Shown here: piece by piece, positions 1-5,581 of the stretch
Layout of the letters: each line of letters opens with the position of its first letter
Position numbering within the stretch: the first letter of the stretch is position 1
Source: Saprospiraceae bacterium
GTDB lineage: Bacteria > Bacteroidota > Bacteroidia > Chitinophagales > Saprospiraceae
NCBI GenBank assembly: GCA_025455635.1
Contig: JALOMF010000067.1
Span: 1 to 11,882, forward strand
DNA length: 11,882 nucleotides
Direction: 5' to 3'
Translations under genes and position numbers: made by a program
The notes under the pieces: model-generated
Told to the model about the DNA's origin: nothing
The model's database searches: none
What the model saw: the letters and a program-made list of their open reading frames with translations, nothing else

Positions 1-723
1 AGAAGGGACATATTTATATTGCCATCTTCAAGGTCTGGTTTGAATGTTTTTTTTAATAAAATTGGATATAGCACTGTTTTAGGGCCTAATTTCTCAAAAC
101 CAATTTCAGACTATTTCGACAATCTCTTTTCTATCAATTTAAACAACAGAAATTTCGAGTTCGACATGCTAATTAAGCTGTTCGAAAATATATTCAATGG
201 CAAAATTTCTATCGAATCTGGTTCAAAAAAAATAATCTATACCCCAGACAAAGGCGATGAAATTATTCCAATTGAAAATGCCGCTTCGATGGTTTCAGAA
301 CTTGCCCCTTTTGTTTTACATCTACTTTTTTTGATAAATAGGAGGAGTGATAAAAGTTGGTTGAAGCCTCCCCTCCTCATCATCGAAGAACCCGAAGCCC
401 ACCTCCACCCCAAATTACAAGTGCAGCTCATGGAAATCTTCGCTGAGCTGACGAAGCACAACGTGAAGGTCATCCTTACCTCGCACAGCAATTATATGTT
501 CAACCAATTGAGCAATATGCTCCTCAAAAAAGAGATAGCACCGGAGAAAGTAGGCGTTTACCACATGGTCATGACCGAAAAAGGCAGCATCGTAAAACCC
601 GATATGCAAGCCACCGAAGAAGGCATCGAAGACCACAACTTCGCCGGAGTCGCCCAGAAACTGTATCAAGAACGCCTCGAAACCTACGAGGCGCTAAACG
701 AAGATACCGATGCTGATAAATGA
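1..723 (+). CDS. AAA family ATPase (SMC/OLD-like), 5'-truncated by the window edge
   Basis: The frame is open from the first base, so only the last 240 codons are visible; the Walker A end lies upstream. An ABC-type core remains: a signature-like helix (ENAASMVSELAPFVLHLLF), a Walker B strand running into LLIIEEPEAHLHP at about bases 373-411, and an H-loop VILTSHSNYM near base 480. The EPEAHLHP form is typical of the SMC/OLD/RecF-like ATPases found in defence systems and DNA repair. After the H-loop there are only about 80 residues and no TOPRIM nuclease domain, unlike classical OLD proteins. The gene overlaps the next one by 14 bp, so the two products are probably translationally coupled and work together. 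The first ~350 bases are AT-rich (about one third GC) while the Walker B part is about half GC, an unusual break inside one gene. The ATPase call is firm; the defence role is inferred. Confidence 0.88.
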   Translation, partial: RRDIFILPSSRSGLNVFFNKIGYSTVLGPNFSKPISDYFDNLFSINLNNRNFEFDMLIKLFENIFNGKISIESGSKKIIYTPDKGDEIIPIENAASMVSELAPFVLHLLFLINRRSDKSWLKPPLLIIEEPEAHLHPKLQVQLMEIFAELTKHNVKVILTSHSNYMFNQLSNMLLKKEIAPEKVGVYHMVMTEKGSIVKPDMQATEEGIEDHNFAGVAQKLYQERLETYEALNEDTDADK

Positions 724-1225
724 CCTCCGGGCTGACCCATTCCTTGCTGATTACCGCTCAGATACCTGCTGCGAAAGAGGTGTTTGCGTGGATTTTGACC
801 CTTCCACTCCGAAGGAAGATTACCTGGTGCTGAAGGTGGATGATTTTTACAACAAACAGGGATTGCCAAAGACGCCAAAATCACCGGATTGCCTAATCGT
901 GCAGCGTTGCAAAAAGGGGCATTTTCACGTTCATGTTGTGGAATTGAAAAATGTCAAGTACCAGAGCGACCTTGACGCTGGGGATATTTGGGATAAATTC
1001 CATACCTGCCTGACCGATTTTATGAGCAACCGTTTTCGGGACTACTTTTACAACGAAAAATACGATTTTCAACTACAGTTATACCTTGTTGCTGGAAAGG
1101 TTAAAGAAAAATACACCCAGAATTATTCGCTCGATTTTCTCTTAACCTTGCGCCCATTGCAGTTTGCCAACAAGTTCTATGGTGTCCAACCCGAAAACCC
1201 CAACCCCATGATTCGGCCATGTTGA
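710..1225 (+). CDS. Small PD-(D/E)XK nuclease-like partner of the ATPase (171 aa as read)
   Basis: I do not recognise a named family. The visible signature is a PD-(D/E)XK-type core: P59-D60 at the start of a hydrophobic strand (PDCLIV), then after 17 residues E78-L79-K80 ending a second strand (HVHVVELKNVK), followed by a helical stretch. This D...ExK arrangement is the metal-binding centre of restriction-type nucleases, so DNA or RNA cleavage is plausible but inferred. The ATG lies 14 bp inside the ATPase gene, which argues for coupled translation and a shared function; an ATPase without its own nuclease domain beside a small nuclease-like protein suggests a two-component effector. The C-terminus looks truncated: a one-base slip in the C run at 1204-1207 would extend the protein by 25 sensible residues to 191. 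Alternatives are a nuclease-dead binding protein or an antitoxin-like partner. Confidence 0.72.
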   Translation: MLINDLRADPFLADYRSDTCCERGVCVDFDPSTPKEDYLVLKVDDFYNKQGLPKTPKSPDCLIVQRCKKGHFHVHVVELKNVKYQSDLDAGDIWDKFHTCLTDFMSNRFRDYFYNEKYDFQLQLYLVAGKVKEKYTQNYSLDFLLTLRPLQFANKFYGVQPENPNPMIRPC

Positions 1226-1284
1226 AGTTCAACTGGGATGATTTGAAAAAACGGGGTGTCTGGCTAGTGCCCCCTACCCAATAA
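1207..1284 (+). other. Probable frameshifted C-terminal continuation of the nuclease-like gene
   Basis: The nuclease-like frame stops at 1223-1225. From the CCCC run at 1204-1207 the neighbouring frame reads 25 protein-like codons (HDSAMLKFNWDDLKKRGVWL and a few more) to a TAA at 1282-1284. The composition (Trp, paired acidic and basic residues) looks like real coding sequence rather than chance. One missing C in the run would join the two into a 191-residue protein. It could be a sequencing or assembly error, a genuine inactivating or C-terminal mutation, or programmed -1 frameshifting; it could also be an independent 21-residue ORF starting at ATG 1219, which seems least likely. Confidence 0.5.
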
Positions 1285-1369
1285 ACCACCCACTCCCATT
1301 GCGACAAACTTTCCGTGAACGTGGGCGTTGTTGAAAAATCATTTCAAAATACACAATTCAAAGCCCTTC

Positions 1370-1729
1370 ATGAAAAAAACACTCGTCATCGGCGCTTCTA
1401 CCAACCCAGAGCGGTACTCGTACCTTGCCATCAATGCGTTGAAAAAACACGGCCACGAAGTGGTGGCCATAGGCCGAAAGGAAGGGGAGGTGAACGGCGT
1501 TGAAATCCAGACAGGCCAGCCTCCGATGTCGGACATTGATACCGTGACGCTGTACCTGAACCTCGCCCACCAAGAAGCATACTACGATTATTTGCTGGCA
1601 ATGAAGCCCAAGCGCATCATCTTCAACCCCGGTGCGGAGAACTACGACCTGATGCACCGTGCCCAAGAAGCGGGGATTCTGCCGATGGAAGCCTGCACGC
1701 TGGTGATGCTCGCCACGGGGCAGTTTTGA
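1370..1729 (+). CDS. CoA-binding domain protein (YccU-like, CoA_binding_2 family)
   Basis: This 119-residue protein is a single Rossmann-fold CoA-binding domain of the type seen in YccU and in the N-terminal part of acyl-CoA synthetases. The nucleotide-binding loop is at residues 7-17 (IGASTNPERYS), a family hallmark, and a second conserved loop is at 84-91 (IFNPGAEN). The length suits a stand-alone member. The ATG at 1370 is preferred because the domain begins at once (MKKTLVIGAS); the longer frame back to TTG 1328 adds 14 residues unlike the family. Stand-alone members are cytosolic, bind CoA, and their physiological role is largely unknown. It is 144 bp downstream of the nuclease-like gene's first stop and probably has its own promoter. 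It converges on osmC, with a hairpin overlapping its stop codon. The family assignment is firm; the role is not. Confidence 0.9.
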   Translation: MKKTLVIGASTNPERYSYLAINALKKHGHEVVAIGRKEGEVNGVEIQTGQPPMSDIDTVTLYLNLAHQEAYYDYLLAMKPKRIIFNPGAENYDLMHRAQEAGILPMEACTLVMLATGQF

Positions 1730-1787
1730 TGGGCTGTCGGCCATCGGCGGTTTTTATGCCCAAAACGGCCAGTAGCCAACAGCCCAT
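1729..1787. terminator. Long imperfect hairpin between convergent genes, probable bidirectional terminator
   Basis: Two 26-nt arms (1729-1754 and 1762-1787) are inverted repeats matching at 21 of 26 positions with a 7-nt loop. The outer 9 bp (atgggctgt / acagcccat) and the inner TTTT/AAAA are perfect. Three of the five mismatches become G-U wobbles in the minus-strand RNA and one in the plus-strand RNA, so the structure should be most stable in the osmC transcript. It begins on the last base of the CoA-binding gene's stop codon and ends 3 bp before the osmC stop. There is no U-tract after either arm, so classical intrinsic termination is not assured; it may instead protect 3' ends. Confidence 0.6.
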
Positions 1788-1790
1788 GCC

Positions 1791-2207
1791 TTACGCCAGC
1801 GTAGCATCCACCTTGATTTCGCAGTTCAGCAGCTTCGAGATGGGGCAGTTCTTTTCGGCATCGGCCACGCACTCAGCGAACTGTTCGGCGCTGATGCCGG
1901 GCACGGTGGCCGTGAGTTGCAGGTGCGATTCCGTGACGGCCCCATCGCCGAGCGAGATGGTGCATTTGGTCTCCAGCTTCGTGGGCGTGAAGCCAGCGCC
2001 GCCCAGCACGAAGGAGAGCTTCATGTTGAAACAGCCCGCATGGGCCGCCGCTATCAGCTCTTCTGGATTGGTGCCGATGCCGTCGGCGAAGCGGGTGTTG
2101 AAGGAGTACTGCGTCTGGTTCAGCACGGTGCTTTGGGTGGTGAGGTGGCCCGTGCCTTCTTTGCCGGAGCCTTCCCAAACGGAAGTTGCGTTTCTTCTGA
2201 TTGCCAT
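1791..2207 (-). CDS. osmC: OsmC family peroxiredoxin (organic hydroperoxide reductase)
   Basis: The 138-residue product aligns along its full length with what I remember of E. coli OsmC (about 143 aa), a cytosolic homodimeric thiol peroxidase that reduces organic hydroperoxides. The hallmark segment NPEELIAAAHAGCFNM at residues 47-62 carries the peroxidatic Cys59, and DAEKNCPIS carries the resolving Cys121; Glu50 of the active site is also present. The opening residues (RRNATSVWEGSGKEGTG) match the family's N-terminus. The ATG at 2207 gives exactly this start; the frame reaches back to 2252 but the extra 15 residues have no family counterpart. The gene is convergent with the CoA-binding gene and divergent from tgt across a 189-bp spacer, where a good Bacteroidota-type promoter points towards it. 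The spacing of the two cysteines and the NPEE motif favour OsmC over Ohr. Confidence 0.94.
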   Translation of the reverse strand: MAIRRNATSVWEGSGKEGTGHLTTQSTVLNQTQYSFNTRFADGIGTNPEELIAAAHAGCFNMKLSFVLGGAGFTPTKLETKCTISLGDGAVTESHLQLTATVPGISAEQFAECVADAEKNCPISKLLNCEIKVDATLA

Positions 2208-2261
2208 TCTTCGATTGTTTTTTGTTGAAAAAATGTGATTCGGTGCGGTCATTCATTTGAC

Positions 2262-2289
2262 CAAAAATAAAAGGCGCAACGGCCCGCAA
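2262..2289 (-). promoter_or_regulatory. Bacteroidota-type promoter for osmC
   Basis: On the minus strand the bases 2269-2262 read TATTTTTG, a perfect match to the phylum's -7 element TAnnTTTG. A TTG (-33 element) lies at 2289-2287, separated by 17 bp, within the accepted spacing. Transcription would begin near 2255, leaving a 5' leader of roughly 50 nt before the osmC ATG at 2207. This is a pattern match only; no regulator site was recognised. Confidence 0.5.
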
Positions 2290-2396
2290 TGTTTCGAGCG
2301 GCTGTGCAAAAACAGCATTTGCACCAAAAGAAAACAAGCAGGCATTTTGCATTCGACGGGAAGGCCCCATCTTCGCCTTTCAAAATCCATCGCAAC

Positions 2397-3527
2397 TTGA
2401 CTTTTCAACTGCAACATACCGACCCCCAGTCCGCCGCACGTGCAGGCCGCATCGAGACGGCGCACGGGGCCATCGAGACGCCCATCTTCATGCCCGTGGG
2501 CACGGCCGGGGCCGTCAAGGCCGTACACATCCACGAAGTGGAGCGGGAGGTGCGGGCGCAAATCATCCTCGGCAATACCTACCACCTCTACCTGCGGCCC
2601 GGCACCGAGGTGCTGCGCCATGCGGGCGGCCTGCACAAATTCAACGGCTGGAACGGCCCCATCCTGACCGACAGCGGCGGCTACCAAGTGTATTCGCTGG
2701 CGGCACAGCGCAAAATCAAGGAGGAGGGCGTCACCTTCCAGTCGCATATTGACGGCTCCCGCCACGTCTTCACCCCGGAGCGGGCGATGGACATCCAGCG
2801 GGAAATCGGGGCGGACATCATCATGGCCTTCGACGAGTGTACGCCCTACCCCTGCGAGTACAAATACGCCAAGAACTCGATGGAAATGACCCACCGCTGG
2901 CTCAAGCGCTGCTGCGACCGCTTCGATGAGACGGAGGGGCTGTACGGCTATGCCCAGACGCTGTTCCCCATCGTGCAGGGCAGCACCTACCCCGATTTGC
3001 GCAAGCAGTCGGCGGAGGCCATCGCCAGCTTCGAGCGGGAGGGCAACGCCATCGGCGGCCTCTCGGTCGGGGAGCCGGACGAGGACATGTACGCCATGAC
3101 GGAGCTGGTTTGCGGCATTTTACCGAAGGAAAAACCCCGCTACCTGATGGGCGTGGGCACCCCGATGAATATACTGGAGTGCATTGCCCTCGGCATTGAC
3201 ATGTTCGACTGCGTGCTGCCGACCCGCAACGCCCGCCACGGCCTGCTCTACACCGCCAACGGCATCATCAATATCAAGAACGAGAAATGGAAGGACGACC
3301 ACAGCCGCATTGACCCTGACAGCACCAGCTACACGAGCCGCACCCACTCAAAGGCGTACCTGCGACACCTCATCCAGTCGGGCGAGTACCTGGGCGCGCA
3401 GATAGCCTCCCTGCACAACCTCTGTTTCTACCTCTGGCTGGTGGGCGAGGCCCGGCAGCACATCATCGCTGGCGATTTTTTGAGCTGGAAAAACAGCATG
3501 GTGGCGAGCATGTCGCAGCGGCTCTAA
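2397..3527 (+). CDS. tgt: Queuine/preQ1 tRNA-ribosyltransferase (tRNA-guanine transglycosylase)
   Basis: Tgt swaps guanine-34 of tRNA Asp, Asn, His and Tyr for preQ1 in the queuosine pathway. The TTG at 2397 is the preferred start: it gives 376 residues, the usual length, and an N-terminus (MTFQLQHTDP) that fits the family, whereas ATG 2289 adds 36 unrelated residues. Substrate-pocket motifs are intact: TDSGGYQ (Asp92), FDECTPYP (Asp146), GGLSVGE (220-226), and the catalytic Asp271 in DMFDCVLPTRNARHG. The zinc site is unusual: the positions that hold Cys-x-Cys-xx-Cys in Zymomonas Tgt (318, 320, 323) are Ser309, Ser311 and Ser314 here, all AGC codons, while the fourth ligand, His340, is kept. 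My recollection is that other Bacteroidota Tgt proteins also lack these cysteines. It converges on the universal stress gene with a 23-bp gap, so there is no operon partner to its right. Confidence 0.96.
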   Translation: MTFQLQHTDPQSAARAGRIETAHGAIETPIFMPVGTAGAVKAVHIHEVEREVRAQIILGNTYHLYLRPGTEVLRHAGGLHKFNGWNGPILTDSGGYQVYSLAAQRKIKEEGVTFQSHIDGSRHVFTPERAMDIQREIGADIIMAFDECTPYPCEYKYAKNSMEMTHRWLKRCCDRFDETEGLYGYAQTLFPIVQGSTYPDLRKQSAEAIASFEREGNAIGGLSVGEPDEDMYAMTELVCGILPKEKPRYLMGVGTPMNILECIALGIDMFDCVLPTRNARHGLLYTANGIINIKNEKWKDDHSRIDPDSTSYTSRTHSKAYLRHLIQSGEYLGAQIASLHNLCFYLWLVGEARQHIIAGDFLSWKNSMVASMSQRL

Positions 3528-3550
3528 GTGGCTTTTTTGAAAATTCTGAG

Positions 3551-4354
3551 TCAAGCCTTCAGTGGCAGCGCCAGCATCGGAATCTGGATGTGGCCAGCCA
3601 CTTGCCCGGTGATGCTTTTGTCAAAAATCCGCTCGAAAACCGTGGGCCGCTCGTGCACGAACATGCAGAGCGCCGTGCCCTTCAGCCCGTTGGTGTACTC
3701 GACGAGGTCTTGGTAGAGGGAGTCTTCGGGGATGGTCAGCACCGTTTTCAGTGGGAACGGGCTTTCCACCGACATGCCCGCTGTCGCAATATTGGCGAAA
3801 TGCACGACAGTGGCGGCTGCCCCGAACCATTCGGCCCATTTTTTCACCTGCTTTTTCAGCGGTTCGATTTGCTCAGGCAGCAGCGAGAACTCGATGCTTG
3901 TCAGCTCGGTCGGCTTCCAACTGGGCGGGATGGCCAGCACAGGGAGCGCCGCCTTGGTGATGAGGTTGGCGGTGTTGCTGCCGAAAATCATGTTGGCGAG
4001 GCCGCTGGCCCCGGTCGTGCCCATGACCACGAGCTTGGCCTTCACCTTCTCGAACCGGCCCACGATGCCATCAATGAAATGCTCGACGTACAGCACCTTG
4101 GCCCGCCAGCGCACGGAAGCTGGTAGTTTCAGCGCCTCGATGCGGGCTTGGCCGAGTGCTTCCAGGCGCGCTTCTTCTGCTTTTTTGCCATCCATCACGT
4201 AGTCCAAAATCTTGGGCGATTCTGAGGAAGGTGCTATCGAAATGACGTGGAGCAGTTCCACCTCGTCATTGTTTTTTTGCGCCAGCAAAAACGCTTGGTC
4301 AATGGCCTTTTCAGCCGTCGGCGAATAGTCGGTTGGAACAATAATCCTTGCCAT
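3551..4354 (-). CDS. Tandem-domain universal stress protein (UspA family)
   Basis: The 267-residue product has two Usp domains in tandem, a common form in Bacteroidota. The first (residues 1-145) opens with MARIIVPTDYSP, including the nucleotide-contacting Asp9, and has the ATP-binding loop G-2x-G-9x-G-S-N at residues 112-127 (GTTGASGLANMIFGSN), so it should bind ATP like MJ0577. The second (about 150-267) keeps the fold's closing segment (TVFERIFDKSITGQVAGHIQ then IPMLALP) but lacks the glycine-rich loop, so it is probably a non-binding, structural or dimerisation half. The protein is cytosolic, without a signal peptide, and probably acts in stress or stationary-phase adaptation; the specific trigger is unknown. 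Its start is divergent from the PA14-OmpA gene across 244 bp, and its stop faces the tgt stop. Confidence 0.93.
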   Translation of the reverse strand: MARIIVPTDYSPTAEKAIDQAFLLAQKNNDEVELLHVISIAPSSESPKILDYVMDGKKAEEARLEALGQARIEALKLPASVRWRAKVLYVEHFIDGIVGRFEKVKAKLVVMGTTGASGLANMIFGSNTANLITKAALPVLAIPPSWKPTELTSIEFSLLPEQIEPLKKQVKKWAEWFGAAATVVHFANIATAGMSVESPFPLKTVLTIPEDSLYQDLVEYTNGLKGTALCMFVHERPTVFERIFDKSITGQVAGHIQIPMLALPLKA

Positions 4355-4598
4355 TTGAGTCGTTTTTTATGGGGGAAAACGAACTTGGAAGCGAGTTCCC
4401 CGCTTGCTTTTCCCCTTTGTTTTGTACAAAAAACGGTCTGAAAAAACGAGGTCGAACTGAATTAAATCAGGGCTTCCCATGATTTTTGTCAAAATGGCAA
4501 ATTCTCGTTCGGCGTTCGTCCCTGGCCGCCGCCACGTTGTCGAAAAACTGGCCGCCGAACGACCAGCCGCCTGTTTTTTTGTTGAAAAATATGCGCTT
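4355..4598. promoter_or_regulatory. Divergent regulatory spacer with a palindrome and an inverted repeat
   Basis: This 244-bp spacer separates two divergent starts (usp on the minus strand, the PA14-OmpA gene on the plus strand) and must hold both promoters, but I found no convincing TTG/TAnnTTTG pair; the closest is GATTTTTG on the plus strand near 4481-4488. It contains a perfect 12-bp palindrome ttttgtacaaaa at 4420-4431, a possible dimeric regulator site. A perfect 10-bp inverted repeat lies at 4505-4514 and 4553-4562 (tcgttcggcg / cgccgaacga), interleaved with a 10-bp direct repeat ctggccgccg at 4522-4531 and 4548-4557. The frame of the downstream gene stays open through part of the spacer, but the encoded residues resemble no signal peptide or domain. 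Confidence 0.4.
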
Positions 4599-5570
4599 AT
4601 GAAACCAGTCACTTCCCTTTTCCTGAATTTTTGCCTCGTGTGCAGCCTGCTAGCACAGCGCAGTACCCTGAAGGCGGACTATTTCAACGGCGTCAATTTC
4701 GACGAAAAGGTCACTAGCCGCACCGAGTACAATATTGACAAGGAATGGAACGACGTGCCGCCCGTGCCCGGCATTGACCCGCACCACTGCTCCATCCGCT
4801 GGACGGGGCAGCTGGTGGCGCCCGCCACGGGCACCTACGCTTTTTCTGCAAGGGTGGACGATGGCATCCGGGTCTGGGTCGGCGGCGTACAGGTCATTGA
4901 CAATTGGCGGCTGAACGACGTGGGGCACTCGGTAGGCAGGGTGAAAATGAAGGCTGGCACGTCCTACGACCTCAAGGTGGAGTACTTCAACGCACTGGTG
5001 GAAGGCGAAATCACCTTGCTGTGGCAGTTGCCAGATGCTGAGGAGTTTGCCGTGGTCGAGCGCAAGTATTTCGAAGAAAAACCAAAGCCTGCCCCCGCCC
5101 CGGTCAAGCCTGCCACTAACCCGGTGGCCACCAAGCCCGAACTGAGGCCAACATCGAAGCCCCCAAACCCGCCCGCCAAGGTGCAGCCATCGGCTACCAA
5201 ACCCGTCATTTTGCCGAAGGATACCCTTGAAAAATACATCCCCAAAAACGTGCTATTCGAGCAGGGAAAGCCCGTGATGCTCGATACTTCAAAGCCAGAC
5301 CTCGACAAGCTCGCCGGGTTTTTGCTTCGCAATGCCAGCTACCAGCTCAAAATCGAGGGCCATACCGACATCATCGGCGATGCAGAAATGAACAAAACCC
5401 TGTCGGAGGAGCGGGCGCAGGTGGTGGCCGATTACCTAGCCACCCAAGGCGTCGGGCAGGAGCGGCTGACGGCGAAGGGCTACGGGAGCAGCCGCCCGCT
5501 GGTGAAGGGCAATTCCAAGAAGGGGTACCCTGAAAATCGGCGGGTGGCGTTTATCGTTTTCACGAAGTAG
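4599..5570 (+). CDS. Secreted PA14 domain-OmpA C-terminal domain fusion protein
   Basis: The 323-residue protein has three parts. A Sec signal peptide spans residues 1-20 (MKPVTSLFLNFCLVCSLLAQ), which is why the ATG at 4599 is chosen over the open frame back to 4479. A PA14 domain follows at about 25-157, with the typical core DDGIRVWVGGVQVIDNWR at 87-104. A Pro/Lys-rich linker (160-205) leads to an OmpA-like domain (210-322) with EGHTD (Asp257) and LSEERA (Arg272). This pair has the same spacing as the residues that hold diaminopimelate in Acinetobacter OmpA (Asp271/Arg286), so non-covalent peptidoglycan binding is well supported. PA14 domains commonly bind glycans, so the protein may fix a sugar-binding module to the wall in the periplasm. 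The stop is 11 bp from the end of the convergent FG-GAP lipoprotein gene. The ligand is unknown. Confidence 0.88.
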   Translation: MKPVTSLFLNFCLVCSLLAQRSTLKADYFNGVNFDEKVTSRTEYNIDKEWNDVPPVPGIDPHHCSIRWTGQLVAPATGTYAFSARVDDGIRVWVGGVQVIDNWRLNDVGHSVGRVKMKAGTSYDLKVEYFNALVEGEITLLWQLPDAEEFAVVERKYFEEKPKPAPAPVKPATNPVATKPELRPTSKPPNPPAKVQPSATKPVILPKDTLEKYIPKNVLFEQGKPVMLDTSKPDLDKLAGFLLRNASYQLKIEGHTDIIGDAEMNKTLSEERAQVVADYLATQGVGQERLTAKGYGSSRPLVKGNSKKGYPENRRVAFIVFTK

Positions 5571-5581
5571 CACCAGGTTTT

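Noticed and set aside
1726..2238. A 170-codon plus-strand frame covering osmC
   Set aside because: It is the complement of the conserved OsmC coding sequence and shows no recognisable domain.
3528..3550. Run of six T after tgt as an intrinsic terminator
   Set aside because: No stable stem precedes the T run, so I cannot support a terminator call.
4471..4490. GATTTTTG as a -7 element for the PA14-OmpA gene
   Set aside because: It has one mismatch to TAnnTTTG and no TTG at the right distance upstream.
4479..4598. A 40-residue N-terminal extension of the PA14-OmpA protein
   Set aside because: The extension would bury the signal peptide that starts at 4599 and contains no domain; the region also carries inverted repeats better explained as leader.
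5571..5581. T-rich stretch between the convergent PA14-OmpA and FG-GAP genes as a terminator
   Set aside because: There is a run of T but no hairpin stem beside it that I could find.
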